In this document: piece after piece, positions 25,359-33,887 of the stretch
How the letters are laid out: each line of letters begins with the position of its first letter
How positions within the stretch are numbered: the first letter of the stretch is position 1
From: AP-15 sp963736715
GTDB taxonomy: Bacteria > Pseudomonadota > Alphaproteobacteria > ATCC43930 > CGMCC-115725
Length of the DNA stretch: 64,000 nt
NCBI GenBank assembly: GCA_963736715.1
Contig: CAVTQA010000020.1
Span: 1 to 64,000 of the forward strand
Direction: 5' to 3'
Position numbers and translations under genes: made by a program
Notes under the pieces: model-generated
What the model was told of the DNA's origin: nothing
Database searches by the model: none
The model's input: the letters and a program-made list of their open reading frames with translations, nothing else

Positions 25359-25460
25359 TCAGGCGGTCGCTCGCGCTCGCTGTCGGCGGTGTTTCGCCTT
25401 CAGCTTGGCCTTGCGCTTGTTCGCGCGGATCGTCGTGCTCGCTTTGACGCTCTTCCGCAT
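25359..25460 (-). CDS. 33-residue highly basic small protein
   Basis: The ATG at 25460 has a GGAG site with six-base spacing. It opens MRKSVKASTTIRANKRKAKL, followed by KAKHRRQRARATA and a stop. Almost half of the residues are Lys or Arg. Small genes of this kind recur in Bradyrhizobium-like genomes, usually unannotated. It may bind nucleic acid. The start context and the lack of stops argue for a real gene, but length alone gives weak support. Confidence 0.5.
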   Translation of the reverse strand: MRKSVKASTTIRANKRKAKLKAKHRRQRARATA

Positions 25461-25499
25461 TTGCAACTCCCATCTAGACTGCGTCGGATCACTCTAACA

Positions 25500-25666
25500 G
25501 GCATCGTCGAGTACGATCCGTTTATCTTCGCGACTTCTGCCCGCCGAGAGCCGCGACCGCATCTTCGAGATCGAGGATGCACCGCGTCGGCGTCGAGGGA
25601 CAGCGCCTTCTCGACCCGCCGCGCATGGTTCCCCGGCGCAAACAGAAAACTCCGCAACGGCTGCAT
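25500..25666 (-). pseudogene. HpcH/HpaI (CitE-like) aldolase N-terminal remnant
   Basis: The ATG at 25666, with GGAGGA upstream, opens QPLRSFLFAPGNHARRVEKALSLDADAV, typical of CitE/CitE-like lyases that cleave citramalyl- or malyl-CoA. The next conserved piece, a metal-binding LDLEDAV-type segment, is scrambled by a frameshift at about 25580. A few codons with ALSRRAEVAK-like sense follow. About 250 further residues are absent. The gene was cut just after its start, while the ribosome site is still good. Confidence 0.55.
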
Positions 25667-26187
25667 GGCTGTCCTCCCCGAGGTTATCCGCGCCGGATGC
25701 CTCCATCGCCCCATCATAGCGGCGATTAATCGAGGCATCGAGCATCGCCGAGCCAGCGGCAATGTAGCTGTCTCACCGAAGTTGGCCGCGCAACAGGTCG
25801 ACAGCCCGAGTGGCTCGGTTCGTGGAATTACCCGGGCGGCCGGGAGCATGCCGGACGAGCGCTCCGGAACAGTGCGCCCTCGGCCACTCCTAGCTGTTTT
25901 TGCTGTTTTTTGCAGCGAAATATCAGCCAAACCAATAATTGCAAAAATAGAAATACGAGGATCTCTAGCGCCCTCGTGATCCCTATGCTCCGAATCCTGG
26001 CAGAGCGCCGGGGCCGGCCCTTCCAAGACGAACGTTGTCACCTGTTCCACCTGTTTTATCAGGTCCAGATCAGGCTCGGTTCTCCCAATCGGTTGAAGAA
26101 CCGTGGGCGGGGCCCGACGACACCGATAATAGCGCGATAATCGGCCATGCTCACGCGATAACTCCCAAATCATTGGCAACCGCCGAT
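25667..26187. other. gene-poor stretch with a DUF5681 start relic
   Basis: On the minus strand at about 26036-26075 the sequence encodes PDLDLIKQVEQV, nearly the same as the start of the short DUF5681-like gene at 14408-14626 (PDLDQIKQEEQ). No FPKG...GNPAG motif follows, so only the beginning remains. The rest of this stretch holds long open frames on both strands, but without conserved motifs. Confidence 0.45.
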
Positions 26188-26207
26188 GTTAGCATATGTT
26201 TGCTAAA
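26188..26207. promoter_or_regulatory. palindrome TTAGCA-N6-TGCTAA overlapping a short ORF start
   Basis: TTAGCA at 26189-26194 and TGCTAA at 26201-26206 form a perfect inverted repeat with a 6-bp spacer, in an AT-rich patch. An ATG lies inside it at 26196, opening FAKKSININVIKATQTRDEL before the frame loses sense. Antitoxin genes often have such an operator at their start and an N-terminus of this style (DUF1778-like). This may be the control region of a lost toxin-antitoxin pair; that is inference. Confidence 0.4.
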
Positions 26208-26412
26208 AAGTCAATAAACATTAATGTGATTAAGGCGACACAAACGAGGGACGAGTTGTCTGTCGAGGATCAGCGCGCCCGTGTTCGAGGGCAGCCGACA
26301 GCACGACGTGAACAGAAATCAAGAATTCTGGAGCCGGCCGGCCGCTCTCCGACCCGAAGCGGAAGTTTGCTCCACCGCCCCTCAGTGCCATAAAGCGACA
26401 TTCGGCGGCGCG

Positions 26413-27459
26413 TTACTCGATCACCTCGTCGGCCACGGCGAGGAGCGTAGGGGGCACAGTGATGCCCAGCGCCTTCGCGGTCTTGAGGTTGATGGCGAGG
26501 GTGAATTTGGTCGGCTGCATGATCGGCAGGTCACCGGGATTCTCACCCTTGAGGATGCGGCCGACATAGATGCCCACTTGGCGGTAACCGTCCACCGGAT
26601 CGGCGCTGTAGCTGATGAGTCCGCCGGTTTCGGCCGTCTCGCTCAATGAAAACATCGCGGGCAAGCGATGTTTCGCTGCCAATTCCACTAGGCGGTCGCG
26701 ATTGGCGCGGCTCACTGTGAAAAGCTCGACCGCTGTGACCAGCATCGCGCCCGCTCCCGCATGCTCTGCCTGCGCGAAAGCGGCGTCGAACTGTGCCGGA
26801 TCGCTCGCATTGACTGTAACCAGTTCTAGCCCAAGGGATTTGGCTGCGCCCACTGCCTCCGCCAATCTCGCCGCCGCCCCCGAGTCGTGAGGATCACAGA
26901 GGGCCGCAACCACGCCGGCGGTAGGTACTAACTGGTGCAGCAGGTCGACGCGCTTCTGTTCGAGTTCGGAGATCATGAAATTGAAGCCGGTCAGATTACT
27001 GCCCGGCCGGTTGTAGCGGGGAACGAGGCCGGACTTCACCGGGTCTTCGCCCGTGAAGAACACGATCGGGATGGTCGAGGTCGCTGCTTTGGCCGCCAAT
27101 GCCGGTTGCGGGCCGCCCCCGGTGACGATCACAGCAACCCGGCGCTGCACCAAATCGGCCGCCAACGCCGGCAGTCGATCGAGGTGATCATCAGCCCAGC
27201 GATACTCGGCCGCAAAGTTGCGGCCCTCGACAAAGCCCATCTCGTTCAGGCCGCGCGGGACGCCAACCAGAAATCCCTTCGATCGGTCGGCTGCGCCACC
27301 ATTGAGGAAGCCGATCACCGGCAGGGCGCGCTCCTGCGCGCGCGCCGCAAGCGGCCACGCCACCGCCGCGCCGCCGACCATCGCGATGAGATCGCGCCGC
27401 CCGATCAGCCCTGACCGTCCGCCTGCGTTGTTCTCTTGCTTCACGGCCCCCTCTGCCAT
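26413..27459 (-). CDS. ABC transporter substrate-binding protein (PF04392-type)
   Basis: A 348-residue protein with a twin-arginine-type signal (IGRRDLIAMVGGAAVAWPLAARA), followed by LPVIGFLNGGAAD, GLNEMGFVEGRNFAAEYRWAD, IVFFTGEDPVKSGLV, NRPGSNLTGF and the closing KTAKALGITVPPTLLAVADEVIE. These are hallmarks of the periplasmic ABC_sub_bind family, very common in soil alphaproteobacteria. The ligand is not predictable. No permease or ATPase gene is nearby, as is often the case for this family. It looks intact. Confidence 0.85.
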   Translation of the reverse strand: MAEGAVKQENNAGGRSGLIGRRDLIAMVGGAAVAWPLAARAQERALPVIGFLNGGAADRSKGFLVGVPRGLNEMGFVEGRNFAAEYRWADDHLDRLPALAADLVQRRVAVIVTGGGPQPALAAKAATSTIPIVFFTGEDPVKSGLVPRYNRPGSNLTGFNFMISELEQKRVDLLHQLVPTAGVVAALCDPHDSGAAARLAEAVGAAKSLGLELVTVNASDPAQFDAAFAQAEHAGAGAMLVTAVELFTVSRANRDRLVELAAKHRLPAMFSLSETAETGGLISYSADPVDGYRQVGIYVGRILKGENPGDLPIMQPTKFTLAINLKTAKALGITVPPTLLAVADEVIE

Positions 27460-27835
27460 GACCCGCGAAATTTTAGCACGGTAAGGGTTGCCGTCGAGCC
27501 TAACGGCTTGCGGCGGGCTGAGTTCTAAATCGGGTCATGTTCGGCGGTTGGATGGCGGTACAATGTCGGCTTCTTACCACCCAAATCGGCGGGTGCAGAA
27601 GTCAACACTTCTGCAATACACAGCAAGTGTCCTGTACAAGTCCTACCTCCCGCAAATCTACCCTCGGCGTAGCTGACGCATGGCGTACCGACGACGCACT
27701 TAAGCTGTCGGCCCTGACATTGATCCCCCTAATCATTCATCAAAAGCGCGCAAGCCCCGAGCGCATGACATTATTCAGCGTCTCATGGAGCCGAAGCGGG
27801 CGGCGGGGTGTTGGAAATCTTAAGAGGAGAGGCGG
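27460..27835. other. no recognisable gene
   Basis: The spacer has no frame with conserved motifs on either strand. GC is lower than in the preceding gene, and this continues into the next one, which suggests a region of different origin beginning here. A GAGAGGCGG purine stretch at about 27825 could be the ribosome site of the ORF that follows. Confidence 0.35.
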
Positions 27836-28874
27836 ATGGGCGGTCTGTCCGTGAATGTCGGAGGGGATGTCATGCCTTCTTCCATTATGTTCGATCCTGG
27901 GGCACTGAAGTTCTACTTTCCTTTAGTTCCTGCAGGTGCAAGCGACTACGCGTACAGCGTTGCTGCACCTGTGCCGTCGACGGCACAGGTGACAGCGAGC
28001 ATACAAGGGTCGGGCAAGGCACAGTTTAGCGGCTTATTACTCACAGCCTACCGCCGCAGCATTGCACCCCCCAACCCACCCGGCCCCTTTCCGGCCGCCA
28101 AAGGTGCGGTTAGCCCGGTGATGCCCGTCCAGGCACAACCAATCCCAAGCCCTTTTTCCGTCGTTCCTTTCCGCTCTTCACGCAAGCCTGCGATACGTCC
28201 TGGCTTCGGCCCGAACTGGGTTTATGTGATGACCGGTCAGTCGGACGGGACAAAGCCGCTTCTCGTGGAGGCGCAAGGGATGCTTGAAATCGACGTGACC
28301 TGCACAGCACCCCAACAGGTAAGCCCATCCGCGAATCGCTTCGTAGCGGAGATTCTTGTAAATGGCACGACGTGGAACCAGAACTCCGATACCCCTGGTG
28401 TTGAACGTTCTTGCGGGCGATTCCTGTGTGTCGCTGGCGGGTGAGAACAACTCCGTGGAGTTGGTACCCGGCGAAGCTGCCGCTGGGTTTACATGGGGCT
28501 TCCAGTTTTTGCGCGGATTTTCGCCGCCCCTCGATGAAGATTATCCTGTGACCGTAGTCCTCAACCCGGGACAAGGGGACGCGGCTCCGGGAGTATACCT
28601 CTTGCCGCGTTTTCTGACTATTACATTCACTGACGCCGCCCAGGGACAAACCTCCATACGGGCAAACGGAACGGTCGGTGCATATTTCTATGCAAATGCC
28701 CCAAGCAGCGGTTCATTCACAATACCTCAGGAGGCATTTGTGGCCAATTCCGCCGAGGCCGGACTATGCACTTCGCCAAATAACTTACTTGGAGGCACAC
28801 CGATAGGGTATACTATTTTACCATCTCCTATACCCCCGTTGCCTGAAGAAAGCCTGGCTGCGGCAAAGAGGTAG
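27836..28874 (+). pseudogene. unknown protein split by a frameshift
   Basis: Two adjoining frames seem to form one protein of about 345 residues. The first (27836-28395) has MPSSIMFDPGALKFYFPLVP and ends sensibly at FVAEILVNGTTW. The second picks up at about 28395 with IPLVLNVLAGDSCVSLAGENNSVELVPGEA and runs to 28874. Composition is rich in Pro, Ser, Val, Gly and Asn with beta-strand spacing and no signal peptide. I do not recognise the family. Codon use is less GC-biased than in neighbours, suggesting transfer. Alternatively the two are separate overlapping genes, but then the first would end in an unlikely Cys-rich tail. Confidence 0.4.
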
Positions 28875-28952
28875 GGGAAAGCCCCGCACACGTGACGCTC
28901 GACACGAATCGCGCAATGATTCAGTCCGTGCATTTATCGGGTCGAGCAGGCG

Positions 28953-29078
28953 TAGGGCGGATGCAATCCGCCGTCTTATTTTCCGGGATACCGGGGCCTG
29001 ATCGTAAGGTTGCTTGTCTCGGTTATCCGACAAGCGGGATTCCGATGGAGGCAAAAACGGCGGATTACATCCGCCCTG
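28953..29078. repeat. MITE-like inverted-repeat element
   Basis: TAGGGCGGATGCAATCCGCCGT at 28953-28974 is matched by its inverted copy ACGGCGGATTACATCCGCCCTG at 29057-29078 with two or three mismatches. Each arm is itself a small palindrome (GGCGGAT/ATCCGCC). The 82-bp interior has no ORF. This GGGCGGAT..ATCCGCC sequence belongs to a type of dispersed palindromic repeat that I recall as widespread in proteobacteria. Confidence 0.6.
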
Positions 29079-29236
29079 CCCTTGCTGCGACGATTGTTGC
29101 ACAAAAGACGGGCCGAATATCCACAGCGCCCGCCATTGTGGGGCACAGGTCCGTCGCGATTTTTTTTGCCGCCAGAGAAGCTTATGATTCTTATCACAGC
29201 ACCTCCCACAACGCGGCGATGGCGGATAAACAGGGG

Positions 29237-29716
29237 TTATGGTCTCGGTGACTGACGAGGAGACGGCACTATCTGAGGTGAGTGCGGTTGCTGGGTTGGC
29301 GCTGGTTGCGGTTCGGGGAGCACAAAAATCTGAGGCTGCGCCTGCTTTGTGGCCGTGATGGAATTCGCGATGGCGCTGGTCTGAGCGGCCATTTCCGCGC
29401 GCATCGCGCGGAATTCTTCGGATAGCCGCGGGGGGATCGTGTCAATTTTTGCATCCAGGCGATTGAATTGGACGCCGAAGAAAGCAAAACCTATGGCCAT
29501 CACCGCAGCCACTAATCCAATTGCTCCGCTAAGGATGGTAAAACTGGACCGTAAACCATCGACCGCGCCCTTCAACTCTCCGAGTTGGGTATCGACTGAG
29601 GATTTCCACGCTGCGTCCATACTCGGATCATGGGAACCGCTCCCGCTCGGCGCAACCTTCTCCGCAAGAAATTCGGCGATGTTATCCTCACTTACGACAC
29701 GCGGCGGCGTGTTCAT
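29237..29716 (-). CDS. single-pass membrane protein with coiled coil
   Basis: A 159-residue protein. The N-terminal 45 residues are polar. A short helical part (VDTQLGELKGAVDGLRSSFT) leads into one membrane helix at about 60-82 (ILSGAIGLVAAVMAIGFAFFG). An amphipathic stretch follows (RLDAKIDTIPPRLSEEFRAMRAEMAAQ), and the tail is Pro/Gln-rich. No enzyme motif is seen. The ATG at 29716 overlaps the stop of the upstream zinc-ribbon gene, so the two are translated together. The pair could sense something in the cytoplasm through the zinc protein, which is inference. Confidence 0.6.
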   Translation of the reverse strand: MNTPPRVVSEDNIAEFLAEKVAPSGSGSHDPSMDAAWKSSVDTQLGELKGAVDGLRSSFTILSGAIGLVAAVMAIGFAFFGVQFNRLDAKIDTIPPRLSEEFRAMRAEMAAQTSAIANSITATKQAQPQIFVLPEPQPAPTQQPHSPQIVPSPRQSPRP

Positions 29717-30012
29717 TTTAGGTTGGCGTCCAGCCAGCGTTTGATGACTTCCGAGTCCAGGAATTTCGTGTTGCCGCAATTGTTACAAGACAATCTTAGA
29801 ACGGAAGTAAGCGCCTGGCCAATAGTGTGGGTGGTCCCATCCGACGCAGGGATGAGCGACAGTGGTCGAGGCCTAAAATACCCCCAGATTGTCGCCTGAC
29901 GACATACTTCGCATTCCTCCATTCGCCACTTCGCAGCGAGGAAGCCCTCGATTTCTTCGTCGGTGAATTGATACCGGCCACGCGGCCCGGTGCATTGGGG
30001 TTCGTCGGACAC
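29713..30012 (-). CDS. small four-cysteine (zinc-ribbon-like) protein
   Basis: A 99-residue protein with two CxxC knuckles, Cys34/Cys37 in MEECEVCRQA and Cys76/Cys79 in LSCNNCGNTKFLD, consistent with one zinc ribbon. The N-terminal FTDEEIEGFLAAKW looks like a short helix. The segment GTTHTIGQALTSVLRLSCNNCG, and the closing VIKRWLDANL, recall small phage- or defence-associated proteins annotated only as hypothetical. The start is a GTG at 30012 with GAGGGG close by. It overlaps the next gene by four bases. Confidence 0.6.
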   Translation of the reverse strand: MSDEPQCTGPRGRYQFTDEEIEGFLAAKWRMEECEVCRQATIWGYFRPRPLSLIPASDGTTHTIGQALTSVLRLSCNNCGNTKFLDSEVIKRWLDANLK

Positions 30013-30576
30013 GCCCCTCTAGCTCCCCAAAGGGCGGAGCCGCATGCCCGGTTGAACGCGCCCCGAGAGGGCGTAGATAGCGAAACATCGTCCCGCGGCG
30101 GCTCGCAAGGTATCGCGGGGCGCGGAATGCCCGGAGTGGAAGCAGCCCCGGCCTCCAATTATTTTTCTTCCCTATCACATATCTGATCGAATGCCGAGCC
30201 ATCCGCGAGGCAAATCGAAACCCACCGACCAGAAGACAAGGGATTGGCCTTCACCCAGACGCTAGGCGCTTTTGAACGCTCTGCTCGTGTGATCAAGTCT
30301 CGTTCGATTGCATCCGCTGACGGGTCGGTCCCGTTTGACCGAGTTCAGTTATTCTACGGCAGCGCGCGCCAGTGGCACATCGCGCTTTGCTTGAGGTTGT
30401 TTGGCGTTCGGTTATGATCTCATCAGAGTAACGATGGCCGGTAATAATCGGGTTTTCGAGGCGTTGTCATCCCGCACGCCGTACTAGAAAAAGAGCTAAT
30501 ATTTTTTACCGTTATTTTAAAGCGATTTCGCGGCAGCCTGCGCCAGATTGCTTTTATTGAACCAAGGAGAATTCCC
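30013..30576. other. gene-free spacer with a hairpin repeat copy
   Basis: No ORF with conserved motifs is visible. At 30323-30354 there is a hairpin-forming motif (TCGGTC, six bases, GACCGA) followed by GTTCAGTTATTC. A second copy lies at 30935-30966, so the two flank the pilin relic. The rest is of mixed composition, with an AT-rich stretch at about 30495-30530 just before the relic. Confidence 0.45.
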
Positions 30577-30739
30577 TCGCGTAGACTTGTTACGAATTTG
30601 GTCAAAGACGATTTCGGGGTTACGGCGATCGAGTATGCGTTGATCGCCGCATTGATCGCGGTCGGGGCAATCGCCGCGTTTCACCCTGGTCGTCACCAAT
30701 CTGAGCAGCTTGTTCAGCACCAACGCCGCGAAAATGTAA
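30577..30739 (+). pseudogene. Flp/Fap-type pilin relic
   Basis: The frame contains DDFGVTAIEYALIAALIAVGAI, the processing site (G/xxxxxE) and hydrophobic helix of Flp-type IVb pilins, small exported fibre subunits used for attachment. At about 30682 one extra T shifts the frame, and the normal ending (TLVVTNLSSLFSTNAAKM, then stop) continues in the next frame. There is also no start codon: an AAGGAG site at 30564-30569 is followed at the proper distance by TCG instead of ATG. Both lesions make it a pseudogene. No tad genes are nearby. Confidence 0.65.
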
Positions 30740-30934
30740 GACTCGGGGAGAAAGGCACACCCCTCGAACGACGCTCGGCGGATCGCAGCACATCCGCCAA
30801 AACCTAGCCGTGCAGGTTCTCACCATCGCTGATGCCCGAGAGCGAATATGGCTTGAACATTTCCTTCTTGCGGTACTCCGTCCCAGATATAGCGACACAT
30901 CGCAAGGGGCAGTCGCACCCGCTTAACCCGGCGG

Positions 30935-30966
30935 CTCGGTCTCGTTTGACCGAGTTCGGTAATTCC
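30935..30966. repeat. second copy of the TCGGTC-GACCGA hairpin motif
   Basis: The motif reads TCGGTCTCGTTTGACCGA and then GTTCGGTAATTC, differing from the copy at 30323-30354 at only three or four positions over about 30 bases. The two copies are in the same orientation about 610 bp apart and enclose the pilin relic. The hairpin stem is six perfect base pairs. Confidence 0.55.
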
Positions 30967-31001
30967 CACAAACTCGCGCGGGCGGGAGTGAGGTCTTAAC
31001 C

Positions 31002-33371
31002 ATGAGCGACATTGGCCCCCTTTATGTCGGCCGCTCGCTGTTGCGGCGCGAAGACCACCGGCTGCTGAGGGGCCAGGGGCAGTTCATCGCCGATCTCGTC
31101 CTGCCGCGCATGCTGCACGCCGTTTTGGTCCGCAGCCCGGTAGCGCATGCGCGCATTCGCTCGGTCGACCTGTCGCGCGCCGCCGCCGCGCCCGGCGTGG
31201 TGCTCGCTCTCAACGGCGCCGATCTGTTGCAGCTGCTGCCGCCGGTGCCGGAGGGGCAAATCTCGATGCCGAGCAAATGGACCTCGGTCATTCAGCATAA
31301 ATTCCTCAATCCGCAGCAGCCGCTATTGGCGCACGACAAGGTGCGGCATGTCGGCGAGGCGGTTGCGGTCATTGTCGCGGAGAGCCGCGACCAGGCCGAA
31401 GACGCGGCCGAACGGGTGACCTGGGACCTCGAAGAGTTGCCGGCAGTGGTCGACCCAGAGGCGGCGTTGCGCTCGGACAGCCCGATTGTCCATGACCGGT
31501 TTCAGACCAATTTGATCGGCGCCTTTTCGGTCGGCAGGGGCGATGTCGACGCCGCGCTGGCCGGCGCGCCGCACCGGCTGCGCCGCCGGTTTTATCACCA
31601 CCGCTACGCCGCCGTGCCGCTCGAGTGCCGCGGCGTCGTCAGCGCCTATGATCCGCGCACCAACTCGGCGACGATCTGGTCCTCGACGCAGGTGGTTCAC
31701 TGGGTGCGGCGCGAAGCCGCCGCACTGTTGGGCCTGCCCGAGGCGCGGGTGCGCTGCGTCGCGCTCGACGTCGGTGGCGGGTTTGGCGGCAAGGGGCATG
31801 TTTACCCCGAAGACCTGCTGGTCACTTTCCTCGCGCGCAAACTCGGCCGGCCGGTGCGTTGGATCGAGGGGCGCAGCGAGCACCTGATGAGCGCGACGCA
31901 TTCGCGCGACCAGTTGCACGATGTCGAGGTCGGGTTTGACGATGAGGGTCATATCCTCGCATTGCGCGACGATTACATTGTCGATTGCGGCGCGTGGAAC
32001 CCGATCGGGTCCGGTGTCGCCTACAACACCGCCGTCCACCTGACCGGCCCCTACAAGATCGGGAATTTGGCGGCGTCGGGCAGGATCGTCGTCACCAACA
32101 AGGTCCCGAACGCCCCATACCGCGGCGCCGGGCGCCCGGAAGCCGCCTTCGCGATGGAGCGGACCATCGATTTGGTGGCGCGCACCCTGGGCCTGGAGCC
32201 GGCTGAGGTGCGCCGGCGCAACATGATCCGCGCCGACGAGATGCCATACAATGTCGGCATCCCTTACCGGGATGGCGAGCCGATCGTCTATGACAGCGGG
32301 GATTATCCCGCCGCGTTGCAAAAGGCGCTGGATGCGGTCGGCGGGGTCGAGGCGTTCCGCCGGCGTCAGAGCGAGGCGCGGAAAGCGGGCCGCCACCTCG
32401 GGCTCGGCATCGGCTGCTATATCGAGGGGACCGGCGTCGGGCCGTTCGAAAGCGCCTTCGTCCGCATCGACCCGTCAGGAAAAATCTACGTCTCGTCCGG
32501 GGCCTGCCCGCAGGGCCAGGGCATGGAGACGATCTTCGCGCAGGTGGCGGCCGACCTTTGGAAGGTCGCGCCGGAGGACGTCGTGATCTCCCTCGCCGAC
32601 ACGGCTGCGATCGCGATCGGGTTTGGCACGATGGCGAGCCGCAGCACGGTCACCCTGTCGGCGGCGATGCACCACGCGAGCGAGCGGCTCCGGGAAAAGG
32701 TCTTCGCCATCGCCGCCAACCTGCTGGAATGCGCGCCGGCCGATCTCGAATTGCGCAATGGCGGCGTCGGCGTGGTAGGGGTCCCCGGAGGCGTACCGGG
32801 GGCCACGGTGAGCCTCGCCAGGATCGCCCAGGCGGCGCGTCCGGGCTGGGACAACGAACGCCCGCCAGGGGTCGAAGCCGGCCTCGAGGAGATTTATTAC
32901 TGGCAGCCGCAAACGGTCACTTGGAGCTATGCCGTGCATGTCGCGATCGTCGATGTCGACCCCGAGACCGGGCGCGTTGGCATCGAGGACTACGCCGTCG
33001 CGCATGATTGCGGCGTCGTCGTCAATCCGATGCTGGTCGAGGGCCAGATCATGGGCGGCGCCGCTCAGGGGCTCGGCGGCATCTTGTTCGAGGCGATCGC
33101 CTATGATGCGAACGGGCAATTGCTGAGCGGTTCGTTGATGGATTACGCGCTCCCGACCGCCGGCGACATCCCGGCAATGCGGATCGTTCACCAGCACTCG
33201 CCGTCGCCGCTCAACCCGCTCGGCGTCAAGGGGGTCGGCGAGGGCGGCGCCGTCGCCCCGCCGGCAGCCATCGCCAACGCCGTCTGCGACGCCTTGGCCC
33301 CGTTCGGCGTCGAGGTGAACGCGACGCCGATCAAGCCGGAACAGCTGATAAGCGCAATGCGACCGCGCTAG
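31002..33371 (+). CDS. xanthine dehydrogenase/CoxL-family Mo-binding subunit
   Basis: A 789-residue molybdopterin-binding large subunit. Visible features are VGRSLLRREDHRLLRGQGQF at the start, ALDVGGGFGGKGHVYPEDLL, APYRGAGRPEAAFAMERTIDLVAR, QGQGMETIFAQVAADLW, and GVGEGGAVAPPAAIANAVCDAL near the end with the Glu needed for hydroxylation. The position of the AYRCSF active-site cysteine of true aerobic CO dehydrogenase is occupied by APYRGAGRPE, so it belongs to form II or another hydroxylase rather than CO oxidation. Small iron-sulfur and FAD subunits are not present next to it. Accessory genes follow 1.5-8 kb downstream. The ATG has a GAGG site. Confidence 0.85.
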   Translation: MSDIGPLYVGRSLLRREDHRLLRGQGQFIADLVLPRMLHAVLVRSPVAHARIRSVDLSRAAAAPGVVLALNGADLLQLLPPVPEGQISMPSKWTSVIQHKFLNPQQPLLAHDKVRHVGEAVAVIVAESRDQAEDAAERVTWDLEELPAVVDPEAALRSDSPIVHDRFQTNLIGAFSVGRGDVDAALAGAPHRLRRRFYHHRYAAVPLECRGVVSAYDPRTNSATIWSSTQVVHWVRREAAALLGLPEARVRCVALDVGGGFGGKGHVYPEDLLVTFLARKLGRPVRWIEGRSEHLMSATHSRDQLHDVEVGFDDEGHILALRDDYIVDCGAWNPIGSGVAYNTAVHLTGPYKIGNLAASGRIVVTNKVPNAPYRGAGRPEAAFAMERTIDLVARTLGLEPAEVRRRNMIRADEMPYNVGIPYRDGEPIVYDSGDYPAALQKALDAVGGVEAFRRRQSEARKAGRHLGLGIGCYIEGTGVGPFESAFVRIDPSGKIYVSSGACPQGQGMETIFAQVAADLWKVAPEDVVISLADTAAIAIGFGTMASRSTVTLSAAMHHASERLREKVFAIAANLLECAPADLELRNGGVGVVGVPGGVPGATVSLARIAQAARPGWDNERPPGVEAGLEEIYYWQPQTVTWSYAVHVAIVDVDPETGRVGIEDYAVAHDCGVVVNPMLVEGQIMGGAAQGLGGILFEAIAYDANGQLLSGSLMDYALPTAGDIPAMRIVHQHSPSPLNPLGVKGVGEGGAVAPPAAIANAVCDALAPFGVEVNATPIKPEQLISAMRPR

Positions 33372-33394
33372 ATGCGCTTGCCGTCGCGTCTCGC

Positions 33395-33682
33395 TCAGGG
33401 AGAACGGCGAAAGTGCTGCACTAGCCAGAGAGCCGCGAGGATGAGTAGAGATCCGACGACGGCGGCCACGACATCTCTGAGCGAGACGGTGATTTTGTCC
33501 AGTTCGGGGAAAAGGCCCAGCAGGCGGAACAGCAGACCGCCGAGGAGAGCGCCGACCAAGCCCAGCCCCAGATTCCGTAAAACGCCAAAGCCCTTGCGTT
33601 CCCGCGTAATTATCAGCCCGGCGAGGCTGCCGCCGAGCAGACCGATGATTATCCAGACGATGAATTGATCGAGTGAGACCAT
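33395..33682 (-). CDS. GlsB/YeaQ/YmgE-family membrane protein
   Basis: A 95-residue integral membrane protein of the transglycosylase-associated (Gly-rich) family: WIIIGLLGGSLAGLIITRERKGFGVLRNLGLGLVGALLGGLLFRLLG, then a further helix at the C-terminal end. Three helices are visible. Family members are linked to stress responses. The ATG at 33682 has AGGAGG at good spacing. The gene is convergent with the CoxL-like gene and separated from it by 23 bases. Confidence 0.8.
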   Translation of the reverse strand: MVSLDQFIVWIIIGLLGGSLAGLIITRERKGFGVLRNLGLGLVGALLGGLLFRLLGLFPELDKITVSLRDVVAAVVGSLLILAALWLVQHFRRSP

Positions 33683-33887
33683 CGCGGCCTCCTATGGTTG
33701 CGCGAGGCCGAGGGGTTCGGCTCCGTCTTCGAATTTAGCTCCCCCGGGTTGACAAGAGCGCGCCATAATAGACCGTTCTTCGCACACGGAGCGGGTCATG
33801 GCGTACAAGCATCGCGGAGAGCATTAGCACCCAGCCCACGACGACAAGGAATCCGGCCAGCGAGTCGCGGCCGCCCGGCAAGGCCCG

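Noticed and set aside
25400..26179. A 259-codon minus-strand frame linking the DUF5681 relic and the CitE relic
   Set aside because: It is open by chance; the recognised pieces at its two ends belong to unrelated families and the middle has no sense.
30740..30930. Short minus-strand frame with RYIWDGVPQEGNVQAIFALG
   Set aside because: It looks protein-like for a few codons but has no start and matches no family I can name.
31323..32396. A 357-codon minus-strand frame within the CoxL-like gene
   Set aside because: No motifs; the plus-strand frame has all Mo-hydroxylase landmarks.
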